Origin: an uncultured Oscillospiraceae bacterium
Lineage (GTDB): Bacteria > Bacillota > Clostridia > Oscillospirales > Oscillospiraceae
Assembly (NCBI GenBank): GCA_934591705.1
Contig: CAKTPM010000008.1
Coordinates: 1 to 59,939, forward strand
Reading direction: 5' to 3'
DNA: 59,939 nt
Below the pieces are notes generated by a model. It made no database searches. It was not told the DNA's origin and worked only from the letters and a program-made list of their open reading frames with translations. Numbering within the stretch: the first letter of the stretch is position 1; each line of letters starts with the position of its first letter. Positions 41,589 through 49,115 of this stretch are shown here, piece after piece. The position numbers and the translations under genes were made by a program.

Positions 41589-42725
41589 TTATACCTTTTC
41601 CGAGAGCTTTTGGCTGTATTCCGCCCGGAATTCCCGGAAGAAGCCGCCGTCGATGGCGTCCCGGATGCACTGGGTGAGCTTGTTGTAGAAATAGAGGTTG
41701 TGCATCACCGCCAGGCGCATCCCCAGCATCTCCTCGGCGGTGATAAGGTGGCGGATGTAGGCCCGGGAGAATTGCCGGCACACCGGGCAGTCGCACCGGG
41801 GGTCGATGGGGCCGTCATCCAGCTTGTACTTGGCGTTTTTGATGTTCAAGGTGCCCTGCCAGGTAAAGAGCTTGCCGTGCCGGGCGTTGCGGGCGGGCAT
41901 CACGCAGTCGAAGAAGTCCACCCCCCGGGCCACGCCCTCAATGATGTTGCTGGGGGTGCCCACGCCCATGAGGTAGCGGGGCTTGTCCGCCGGCATATAG
42001 GGCTCCACGGCGTCGATGATCTCATACATTACCTCCGTGGGCTCCCCCACCGCCAGACCGCCGATGGCATAGCCGTCGCAGTCGAGCTTGGCGATCTGCT
42101 GCATATGCCAGATACGCAGATCCGGGAAGGTAGCCCCCTGGTTGATGCCGAAGAGCATCTGACCGGGGTTCACGGTGTCCGGTAGGGCATTGAGCCGATC
42201 ATGCTCCGCCTTGCAGCGCTCCAGCCAGCGAAGAGTCCGCTCACAGGAGGCCTTGGCGTATTCATAGGTGGCGGGATTTTCCACACACTCATCGAAGGCC
42301 ATGGCGATGTCGCTGCCCAGGTTGGACTGGATCTGCATGCTCTCCTCGGGGCCCATGAAGATGCGGTGGCCGTCCAAGTGGCTGGAGAAGGTCACGCCCT
42401 CCTCCTTGATCTTCCGCAGCCCCGCCAGGGAAAACACCTGAAAGCCGCCGCTGTCGGTGAGGATGGGACCGTCCCAGCGCATGAACCTGTGCAGCCCTCC
42501 CAGCTTGCGCACCACATCATCGCCGGGACGCAGGTGCAGGTGGTAGGTGTTGGAAAGCTCGATCTGGGTACCCAGGCGCTCCTTGAGATCCACGGCGCTG
42601 ACGCCGCCCTTGATGGCCGCCTGGGTGCCCACATTCATAAATACCGGCGTATGTACGGTGCCGCCGTGGGCGCAGCGAAACTCACCTCGCCGGGCACGGC
42701 CCTCTTTTTTGATCACTTTGAACAT
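41589..42725 (-). CDS. tgt: Queuine tRNA-ribosyltransferase
   Basis: 378 residues. Catalytic aspartates in TDSGGFQVFS and the FDCVMPARNARHG motif; zinc site CDCPVC...H. It exchanges guanine-34 for preQ1 in the anticodons of tRNAs for Asp, Asn, His and Tyr. It follows a DUF4358 lipoprotein gene by 14 bp, with queA further upstream; the three were probably once continuous with queA. Confidence 0.97.
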   Translation of the reverse strand: MFKVIKKEGRARRGEFRCAHGGTVHTPVFMNVGTQAAIKGGVSAVDLKERLGTQIELSNTYHLHLRPGDDVVRKLGGLHRFMRWDGPILTDSGGFQVFSLAGLRKIKEEGVTFSSHLDGHRIFMGPEESMQIQSNLGSDIAMAFDECVENPATYEYAKASCERTLRWLERCKAEHDRLNALPDTVNPGQMLFGINQGATFPDLRIWHMQQIAKLDCDGYAIGGLAVGEPTEVMYEIIDAVEPYMPADKPRYLMGVGTPSNIIEGVARGVDFFDCVMPARNARHGKLFTWQGTLNIKNAKYKLDDGPIDPRCDCPVCRQFSRAYIRHLITAEEMLGMRLAVMHNLYFYNKLTQCIRDAIDGGFFREFRAEYSQKLSEKV

Positions 42726-42739
42726 AGAAAACTCCTGTA

Positions 42740-43219
42740 TTATGCGGTAAATATAGCGTCAAATGCCGCCGGGTGCTCCACGCCGTCAGGCAGCACGGCC
42801 ATGACAAGATAGCTGCCATTGACGGAGACCTTGGCATTGTTTTTCCACCCCTCCGCATTGTCGGGATAGAAGGTGTCATCCGCAGCGGTGTCGATGCGCG
42901 CCTGCAGGGCACTCTGCGCTGCCCCGACATCGGCGGCAGCCACCTCGATCATCAGCACCTCACAGGGAGCGCCGGTGACAGGGTGTGCATAGAGCACCCA
43001 CTGCTTGAGGGAAATATCCCGGAGTCCCGGATAGAGGGCGTAGAGCATCTCCTCGTTGGTCTCCTGGAGCAGCGGCGCTGCCTCGCTGTCAAGGCCGCTC
43101 ACCGCCTTCTGCGCCGCGGCGGCCAGATCTACCGGGGCTTCCTCCCCCTTCTTTTCCCCGCAGGCACAAAGAGAAAGAAGAAGCAGTGCGCTGAGCATAA
43201 GAACAAGAATTCTTTTCAT
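42740..43219 (-). CDS. DUF4358 lipoprotein
   Basis: 159 residues; signal peptide with lipobox LSLCACG, then a DUF4358 domain (DLAAAAQKAVSGLDSEAAPLLQETNEEMLYALYPGLRDI...). Secreted, lipid-anchored, function unknown. It stands between queA and tgt in the leftward direction. The 31-bp repeat and inserted block begin 66 bases upstream of its start. Confidence 0.87.
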   Translation of the reverse strand: MKRILVLMLSALLLLSLCACGEKKGEEAPVDLAAAAQKAVSGLDSEAAPLLQETNEEMLYALYPGLRDISLKQWVLYAHPVTGAPCEVLMIEVAAADVGAAQSALQARIDTAADDTFYPDNAEGWKNNAKVSVNGSYLVMAVLPDGVEHPAAFDAIFTA

Positions 43220-43285
43220 GACTTTTTTCTTCCTTTCTTTTTCTTCCTCTGCCGCAAACCGGCAAGAGGTTCACTATTTCGATGA

Positions 43286-43316
43286 CGGCATCACGAGATG
43301 AACATCGCATCGCCAA
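43286..43316. repeat. 31-bp direct repeat, left copy (displaced queA end)
   Basis: It is identical over all 31 bases to 44207-44237, which contains the last eight codons and stop of queA. This copy is not attached to queA, so it marks the far end of an inserted or duplicated block. Confidence 0.95.
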
Positions 43317-43362
43317 TATATACGGAGCGGGAAAGTAAATCAACTACACATGATCCTACTTC

Positions 43363-43420
43363 ATTTCAACCGGTCAACCGGAAGCACGGCAGCCGTGGCC
43401 GCCGTACTCCCGGTTGAAAT
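43363..43420 (-). terminator. Large imperfect hairpin after the DUF2442 gene
   Basis: Outer stem ATTTCAACCGG/CCGGTTGAAAT (11 bp, 43363-43373 with 43410-43420), inner imperfect stem through ACGGC/GCCGT. It begins 10 bases past the DUF2442 stop. No T-run follows, so it could be a structural end of the cassette instead of a terminator. Confidence 0.45.
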
Positions 43421-43429
43421 CACTTTCCG

Positions 43430-43723
43430 TCAGGCGATGCCTTCCGCCTCTTGCGAATGCTGGTACAGATATTCCGGTGCAATATCAATGTCGCCGTCAT
43501 TCCAAACGGTCACGCCATAGTCGATATAAACGCCCGCAAAGGTGTGTTCATCGGCCAGTGGCGCAAAGCCCGCATCTTTCAGCAAGGGTGTGAAGTCAAA
43601 AACTTTTGCTTCTCCGGTTGTAAATCGGAGCCAGAGCTTATGACCGGGCAGCGGACGAACGCCGCAGACCTTGATGACCGGCTCCTGCTCCCCTGCATAC
43701 GCAATTCCGTTGGAGATATACAT
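43430..43723 (-). CDS. DUF2442 domain protein
   Basis: 97 residues: VIKVCGVRPLPGHKLWLRFTTGEAKVFDFTPLL, then VTVWNDGDIDIAPEYLYQHS, the DUF2442 layout. DUF2442 proteins are usually paired with DUF4160 proteins in a two-gene cassette resembling a toxin-antitoxin system, in which DUF2442 is the likely antitoxin-like partner. ATG at 43723 after AGGAGGG, 12 bp after DUF4160. Confidence 0.88.
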   Translation of the reverse strand: MYISNGIAYAGEQEPVIKVCGVRPLPGHKLWLRFTTGEAKVFDFTPLLKDAGFAPLADEHTFAGVYIDYGVTVWNDGDIDIAPEYLYQHSQEAEGIA

Positions 43724-43735
43724 AAGCGTCCCTCC

Positions 43736-44002
43736 TTATCTCAATGGTTCAATTTTGCCGAACGGGATATTCTGCACCGCTTTATTCCACGCGGCATAGA
43801 GTTCATCCTCGTGAATGGCAGCCCAAGCCTGCACGAGCTTCAGCTGTTTGACAGGAATGCTGCCTGCGATCAACTCGCCATCCACACCAACTGATGCCTC
43901 ATACTCGTTGTAATAAACATGAAAGTGCGGCTTGTGGTGCTTGTCAGTATCGCTGAAAATCATCTTGATAACGATGTTATAAAATCTGCAAAGTTCCGGC
44001 AT
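43736..44002 (-). CDS. DUF4160 domain protein
   Basis: 88 residues beginning MPELCRFYNIVIKMIFSDTDKHHKPHFHVYYNEYEASVGVDGELIAGSIP, the DUF4160 signature with the HHKPHFHV histidines. It is the first gene of the two-gene cassette, transcribed from the promoter at 44062. The histidine cluster suggests a metal or catalytic site. The toxin role is predicted from pairing only. Confidence 0.88.
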   Translation of the reverse strand: MPELCRFYNIVIKMIFSDTDKHHKPHFHVYYNEYEASVGVDGELIAGSIPVKQLKLVQAWAAIHEDELYAAWNKAVQNIPFGKIEPLR

Positions 44003-44061
44003 GATTTTTTCCTCGCTTTTCCCATGTCCAAATTCGCATCATCGTTTATTCCGGTAATTCT

Positions 44062-44089
44062 ATTATGCCATATTATTTTTTCAAGTCAA
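44062..44089 (-). promoter_or_regulatory. Promoter of the DUF4160/DUF2442 pair
   Basis: Leftward TTGACT (complement of 44084-44089), 16 bp, CATAAT (complement of 44062-44067). Confidence 0.65.
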
Positions 44090-44206
44090 CATTGAACATT
44101 TTTCTGGAGCAAAAAAGTTATGCCAGCGCCCAATCTTCCCGGCATTGTTTTATCAGCATCGCTCAACCGATGGTACCATATCGTATTCCACACTTGTCGA
44201 TATGTG

Positions 44207-44237
44207 CGGCATCACGAGATGAACATCGCATCGCCAA
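44207..44237. repeat. 31-bp direct repeat, right copy (queA end)
   Basis: Starts 5 bases beyond the queA stop and covers its last codons (FGDAMFIS). Identical to 43286-43316. Confidence 0.95.
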
Positions 44238-45237
44238 AGGAGAAGAAGCGATAGCGCTCCTTCACCGCCTCAGCATAGGCCGCCAGGATGTTCTCCCGGC
44301 CCGCCAGCGCGGAGACCAGCATGATGAGCGTGGACTCCGGCAGGTGGAAGTTGGTGACAAGACCGTCCAGCACCTTGAACTTATAGCCGGGATAGATGTA
44401 GATATTCGTCCAGCCCGCGGAGGGCTCCATGGTGCCGTCCTCCTTGGCCCAGCTCTCCACCGTGCGGCAGGAGGTGGTGCCAACGCAGATGACCCGTCCG
44501 CCATGGCGCTTGGTCTCGTTGATGAGCGCCGCCGTTTCCGCGGGTACGGTACAGTATTCGCTGTGCATCGCGTGGTTGGTGATCTCGTCCTCCTTCACCG
44601 GGCGGAAGGTGCCCAGCCCCACATGGAGCGTCACATACCCGATGCCAACGCCCATGGCGCGGATCTTTTCCAGCAGCTCCGGCGTGAAGTGCAGCCCCGC
44701 CGTGGGGGCAGCGGCCGAGCCCACGACCTTGGAGTAAACAGTTTGATAGCGCTCCCGGTCCTGAAGCTCCTCCTTGATGTAGGGCGGCAGGGGCATTTTG
44801 CCCAGGCGGTCGAGCACCTCCAGAAAGATGCCCTCATAGTCAAAGCGCACCAGGCGGTTTCCGTCCGGCAGCACCTCCGTCACCGTGGCGGTGAGTTCCC
44901 CATCCCCGAAGGACACCCTTGCCCCCTGCCGCAGATGCTTGCCAGGGCGCACGATGCACTCCCAGGTCTTTTCTCCCTTGTCGATGAGCAGCAGCACCTC
45001 GCAGGCACCCCCGCCGGGAAGACGGCGGCCCAGCAGCCGGGCGGGCAGCACCCGGGAATCGTTCAAGATCAGGCAGTCTCCCGGACGCAGAAAGTCCGGC
45101 AGGTCGAAAAAGTGCTTGTGCTGCCATGCCCCCGTCTCCTTATCCAGTACCAGAAGGCGGCTTTCATCCCGCTTTTCGATGGGGGTCTGGGCGATGAGCT
45201 CCTGGGGCAGATCAAAATAAAAATCGTGTGTTTTCAT
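44212..45237 (-). CDS. queA: S-adenosylmethionine:tRNA ribosyltransferase-isomerase
   Basis: 341 residues, full family length: MKTHDFYFDLPQELIAQTPIEKRDESRLLVLD, LNDSRVLPARL, AAPTAGLHFTPELL and LHVGLGTFRPV. It makes epoxyqueuosine on tRNA from preQ1. The end carries the 31-bp repeat, but the reading frame is not damaged. The downstream tgt is 1.5 kb away instead of adjacent because of the inserted block. ATG at 45237; the ribosome binding site is weak. Confidence 0.95.
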   Translation of the reverse strand: MKTHDFYFDLPQELIAQTPIEKRDESRLLVLDKETGAWQHKHFFDLPDFLRPGDCLILNDSRVLPARLLGRRLPGGGACEVLLLIDKGEKTWECIVRPGKHLRQGARVSFGDGELTATVTEVLPDGNRLVRFDYEGIFLEVLDRLGKMPLPPYIKEELQDRERYQTVYSKVVGSAAAPTAGLHFTPELLEKIRAMGVGIGYVTLHVGLGTFRPVKEDEITNHAMHSEYCTVPAETAALINETKRHGGRVICVGTTSCRTVESWAKEDGTMEPSAGWTNIYIYPGYKFKVLDGLVTNFHLPESTLIMLVSALAGRENILAAYAEAVKERYRFFSFGDAMFIS

Positions 45238-45492
45238 GTTCGATACGCTCGTATTTCCTAAATTTCCAGCGTGTATTATATACCGTATTCTCCCGTTTCG
45301 CAACCGTTTTGCGGAAAAAAGCACGCTTCGCTCCGCGCGGCGGGCGCAGGCGCACGGATGCCCCGGAAATCCGCGGAGCCGGTTCTTTACTCCCTTGCCT
45401 CATTTTGTTAAAATCATTAAAATGCGAAAGCTTCTGTGATATCTCTCTCCCGAAAGGTAGTATAGGGAGTGAAAGGAGGATAGGCCGGCTCT

Positions 45493-46050
45493 ATGGATGA
45501 CAGAGAAATCGTAAGCTTATTTTTTGCGCGCTCGGAGGAGGCCATTGCGGAGCTTTCCCGTAAATACGGAAAACTCTGCCACGCGATCGCCTACAACATT
45601 TTGAACGATCCACAGGATGCCGAGGAATGTGTGAACGACGCCTATCTCGGCGCATGGAACAGTATTCCGCCGCAAAAGCCAGACCCGCTCCGCGCCTACA
45701 TCTGCCGCATCGTGCACAACACCGCGCGAAAAAAGCACCGCGCAAATACCGCATTGAAAAGAGGCAGCGGTTTTGCGATGTCCCTGCAGGAACTGGAAAA
45801 CTGCATCCCGGGCAATTCCCTTGAGGAGGATATCTCCGTGAAAGAACTGACGGAACAGATCAATGCCTTTCTTGCCACACTCAAGCGCGATGACAGGGTC
45901 ATGTTCCTCAAGCGCTACTGGTTTGCAGAACCGCTTTCGGAAATCGCAAAATCCTACGACATCACGGAACACAACGCTTCAGTCAAACTCAACAGAATTC
46001 GCGGGAAATTTCGTACATTTTTACAAAATGAAAGGGGATCGTTATCATGA
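45493..46050 (+). CDS. ECF-type RNA polymerase sigma factor
   Basis: 185 residues with region 2 (YGKLCHAIAYNILNDPQDAEECVNDAYLGAWNSIPPQKPDPLRAYICRIVHNTARKKHR) and region 4 (LSEIAKSYDITEHNASVKLNRIRGKFRTFL). It is 8 bases after GAAAGGAGG. It overlaps the downstream anti-sigma gene by ATGA, the usual sigma/anti-sigma pairing. It probably responds to an envelope signal and may be autoregulated. Confidence 0.93.
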   Translation: MDDREIVSLFFARSEEAIAELSRKYGKLCHAIAYNILNDPQDAEECVNDAYLGAWNSIPPQKPDPLRAYICRIVHNTARKKHRANTALKRGSGFAMSLQELENCIPGNSLEEDISVKELTEQINAFLATLKRDDRVMFLKRYWFAEPLSEIAKSYDITEHNASVKLNRIRGKFRTFLQNERGSLS

Positions 46051-47435
46051 ATTTCACTTCGGAAAAACTCTCCGCGGCGCTTGAACATATTGACGCGGCT
46101 TATTTGGAAGAAGCGCTCGACTTTCTGCCGAAGGCCGTTTCCGCAAAACACGCCCACAGAAAAATCACCCGCTTTCCGAAACTCTCCGCTGCGTGCGTGG
46201 CGCTGCTGGTGATCCTCTGCTTGTCCGTCACCGCCTTTGCCATCAGCAGGATCCCCCTCTCCTGGCGCGACATCTTTTCTCCCGGTCAGACCGTCATCGG
46301 CGATGGGGACGAGGCACCGGTGGTCTCTCGACAGGAGCATGCGGCTGCGGAGGAACTGGATATCCGCGTGGAGAAGGTGATCTCTGACGAGCGGACGCTC
46401 TATCTACTCTATTCCGTGAAGGCCAATGAGGGCGCCGTCCTCGATCAGAACGGCCAATTTACCGACTTTGAGTTGTACTTTCCCGGCAAGATGATGTCCG
46501 GTGCATATGTGTCACAATTTCTGGAGCGTAAAGAGGGTGTTCCAGAGAATGAATTGGAAGGTGTCGTATACGCTGACTGGCAGCCGGGCGACAGCGCCAA
46601 CGGTCTTGTGATGAACCTCTCCAACTGGCAGGAGAAAAAGCGGTTTGATGATGTAAAGGTGGATTTCCATGTGGCGGAAATGGTGGAAAACGCAGGTAAA
46701 AATGCCAAGTTGTCCAAACTGCAAACCGCCTATTCGCCTGAGTATCTATGGCAGCCAGGGGATGCGGATGTAAAGCTGCCCGGCAACGCATCCATCTGCA
46801 ATGCCGGATGGGAGGACGGCATCCTCCAACTGGTTATGAAGGAGCCGCTGAGCGCACAGGAGTGGTCGGCGACATGGGAGAATAACTGGTACTTCTTGGA
46901 CACACGGACGGATACGGTCATCTATCCAGATTCAGGAGTGCATTTTAGCCAGCCAGAGGAATTTGATCCTGATGTAACAGATACCGATTGGCAATATATC
47001 TGGAGATTTGTGTTTGTTGACAAGGAGGCGCTGCCCTACCTGGAGCTGCACTGGGGCGGAAAGGAGATATACACCACCGTGCTGCCGGGGCAGTGGCGGG
47101 TCACGCTGGAGGAAACGCCCGTCAGTATCAAGAGCGAGGTGCTGGCGGAGAATGTCCCCCTCACCTACGGCGGCAAGACGCTTACAGCGCAGAAGATCGA
47201 ACGCTCCAAGCTGTCCATGGCGGTGTATTTCTCCGACTATGTGGACTCCACCAACGGTATCCTCAGCGCGTTTAAGGCGTTCGACGCAGACGGTGCGCCT
47301 ATCCCCTGCGATTGGAGCTTTATCGCGGATCAAACCGACGACAGCTGCATGATCTGGACGCGGTTCGATGAGCCCATCGAGCCGGAGAGCATCTGCAAGC
47401 TGACATTCAATGGCGAAACCGTGTATCAAAAATAA
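46047..47435 (+). CDS. Membrane anti-sigma factor (DUF4179-like)
   Basis: 462 residues. A short cytoplasmic part of about 48 residues is followed by one transmembrane helix (LSAACVALLVILCLSVTAFAIS) and a large exported domain (ELDIRVEKVISDERTLYLLYSVKA at about 100-130). This resembles DUF4179 anti-sigma factors. It should hold the upstream ECF factor inactive until an extracellular signal arrives. Overlap with the sigma gene (ATGA) implies equal synthesis. The extracellular domain is larger than usual. Confidence 0.8.
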   Translation: MNFTSEKLSAALEHIDAAYLEEALDFLPKAVSAKHAHRKITRFPKLSAACVALLVILCLSVTAFAISRIPLSWRDIFSPGQTVIGDGDEAPVVSRQEHAAAEELDIRVEKVISDERTLYLLYSVKANEGAVLDQNGQFTDFELYFPGKMMSGAYVSQFLERKEGVPENELEGVVYADWQPGDSANGLVMNLSNWQEKKRFDDVKVDFHVAEMVENAGKNAKLSKLQTAYSPEYLWQPGDADVKLPGNASICNAGWEDGILQLVMKEPLSAQEWSATWENNWYFLDTRTDTVIYPDSGVHFSQPEEFDPDVTDTDWQYIWRFVFVDKEALPYLELHWGGKEIYTTVLPGQWRVTLEETPVSIKSEVLAENVPLTYGGKTLTAQKIERSKLSMAVYFSDYVDSTNGILSAFKAFDADGAPIPCDWSFIADQTDDSCMIWTRFDEPIEPESICKLTFNGETVYQK

Positions 47436-47437
47436 GC

Positions 47438-47480
47438 ATCGGCAGCCGGGTAGGAAGATACCCGGCTGCCGATATTTTTC
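47438..47480 (+). terminator. Terminator of the ECF sigma operon
   Basis: A perfect 15-bp stem around GGAAGA, followed by ATTTTTC, directly behind the stop codon. Confidence 0.92.
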
Positions 47481-47495
47481 GATGAGCTGCGGCGC

Positions 47496-48722
47496 TTACA
47501 CGATCACCGCCCGGTGAAACACTTTTTTGCCCTTGCGGATCACAAGGCCGTCGCCGGTGAACTGCTCAAGACCGTAGGTATCCTCGATGGCAGTGACCTT
47601 TTCGTCGTTGACGCTGACGCCGCCTTGCTGTACCAAGCGGCGGGCCTCGCCCTTGGAGGCGGCCAGGCCGCACTTCACCAACAGCGTCAGAATGTCCATG
47701 CTGCCGCCGCCAAAATCGTCGTTTTGGAGCTCGGTGGTGGGCATGTGGTCGGTGTCGCCGCCGCCGGCAAAGAGGGCCCGGGCGGCATCCTGGGCCTTGA
47801 CGGCCTCCTCCTCGCCGTGGACGAGCTTGGTCAACTCAAAGGCCAGGATCTCCTTGGCGGTGTTCAGCTGGGCACCCTCCCAGTTGCTCATGGCGTCGAT
47901 CTCCTCCAAGGGCAGGAAGGTCAGCATGCGGATGCACTTGAGCACATCGGCGTCGCCGACATTGCGCCAGTACTGGTAGAACTCAAAGGGAGAGGTCTTG
48001 TTGGGATCCAGCCACACGGCGCCCTTGGCGGTCTTGCCCATCTTGCTGCCCTCGGAGTTCATCAGCAGGGTGATGGTCATGGCGTGGGCGTCCTTGCCCA
48101 GCTTTTTGCGGATGAGCTCCGTGCCGCCGAGCATGTTGCTCCACTGGTCATCGCCGCCAAACTGCATGTTGCAGCCGTAGTGCTGGAACATATAGTAGAA
48201 GTCGTAGGACTGCATGATCATGTAGTTGAACTCCAAAAAGCTCAAGCCCCGCTCCATGCGCTGCTCATAGCAGCGGGCCCGGAGCATATTGTTCACGCTG
48301 AAGCAGCCGCCCACCTCCCGCAGAACCTCGATATAGTTCAGCGGCAGCAGCCACTCGGAGTTATAGAGCATCAGGGCCTTGCCGTCGGAGAAATCGATGA
48401 ACCGCTCCATCTGGCGCTTGAAGCACTCGGCATTGTGGACGATGTCCTCCCGGGTGAGCATCTTGCGCATATCCGTGCGGCCGGAGGGGTCGCCGATCAT
48501 GGTGGTGCCGTCGCCGATAAGGGCAATGGGCTTGTTGCCCGCCATCTGCAGGCGTTTCATGAGGCAAAGGGCCATAAAGTGCCCCACATGCAGGGAGTCC
48601 GCCGTGCAGTCAAAGCCGATGTAGAAGGTGGCCTTGCCGTTGTTGACCATGTCGCGGATCTGCTCTTCGTCGGTGACCTGGGCGATCAGGCCCCGGGCTA
48701 CCAGTTCTTCATAAATTCCCAT
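47496..48722 (-). CDS. tyrS: Tyrosyl-tRNA synthetase
   Basis: 408 residues, class I. DCTADSLHVGHFMAL holds the HIGH-type motif (HVGH) and SKMGKTAKGA is the KMSKS-type motif (KMGKT). The C-terminal S4 RNA-binding domain (KGEARRLVQQGGVSVNDEKV) is present. It is controlled by a tyrosine T-box leader directly upstream. Confidence 0.97.
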   Translation of the reverse strand: MGIYEELVARGLIAQVTDEEQIRDMVNNGKATFYIGFDCTADSLHVGHFMALCLMKRLQMAGNKPIALIGDGTTMIGDPSGRTDMRKMLTREDIVHNAECFKRQMERFIDFSDGKALMLYNSEWLLPLNYIEVLREVGGCFSVNNMLRARCYEQRMERGLSFLEFNYMIMQSYDFYYMFQHYGCNMQFGGDDQWSNMLGGTELIRKKLGKDAHAMTITLLMNSEGSKMGKTAKGAVWLDPNKTSPFEFYQYWRNVGDADVLKCIRMLTFLPLEEIDAMSNWEGAQLNTAKEILAFELTKLVHGEEEAVKAQDAARALFAGGGDTDHMPTTELQNDDFGGGSMDILTLLVKCGLAASKGEARRLVQQGGVSVNDEKVTAIEDTYGLEQFTGDGLVIRKGKKVFHRAVIV

Positions 48723-48771
48723 TTTTTTGATTTCCTTTCCCTTTTTCGTTCGTATTCATACAGAGGACAAA

Positions 48772-49046
48772 AAATCGCCCTCTGCCTGCTTGGACAGAGG
48801 GCGATAAACTATCGCGGTACCACCTCATATTCGCCGATGCCTCGCGGCAAACGGCCTCATCGGGTGCTGACACACCCTGTCGCTGTAACGGGCGGACCCG
48901 ACACATCCCTACACGACCCTGCGGTTTTTCAGGAGGCTGCTCCGGGATGTATTCGCGCATCTCTCCCTCTCCCCCTTACACCGGCCGGGGGCTCTCTCGG
49001 CAGGGTCAAAACGCGCTACTTCTTCCCTTCATCGCTGTTGCACTAT
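48772..49046 (-). promoter_or_regulatory. Tyrosine T-box riboswitch of tyrS
   Basis: Read leftwards, the leader has the specifier GAA-UAC (UAC complement of 48949-48951, a tyrosine codon), the T-box sequence GAGGTGGTACCGCG (complement of 48813-48826) and the terminator stem ATCGCCCTCTG/CAGAGGGCGAT (48774-48784 with 48795-48805) followed by TTTTTT. Uncharged tRNA-Tyr should bind the specifier and T-box to form the antiterminator. The stem I region starts near 49020. Confidence 0.92.
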
Positions 49047-49058
49047 GAAGTTGAAACC

Positions 49059-49086
49059 ATTTTAGCAGAAAAATCCCGCTTGTCAA
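49059..49086 (-). promoter_or_regulatory. Promoter of tyrS
   Basis: Leftward TTGACA (complement of 49081-49086), 16 bp, TAAAAT (complement of 49059-49064). Confidence 0.75.
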
Positions 49087-49115
49087 CCGTTATTTTTCCG
49101 AGAGTCCTTCCGTTG

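Larger units (their letters stand above)
43286..44206. mobile_element. 0.9-kb DUF2442/DUF4160 cassette inserted at the queA 3' end
   Basis: The 921-bp block between the two 31-bp repeats contains a DUF4160 gene, a DUF2442 gene, their promoter and a large hairpin. It holds no integrase or transposase. The right repeat rebuilds the queA end, as site-specific integrating elements do. The block splits queA from tgt. Its genes are less GC-rich than their neighbours. It could be mobilised in trans or be the remnant of a larger element; a simple duplication is also possible. Confidence 0.5.

Noticed and set aside
43363..43420. Integron attC-like site
   Set aside because: The stems end in TTTCAAC and GTTGAAA, near the attC core but without the required purine/pyrimidine positions, and no integron integrase or cassette array is present.
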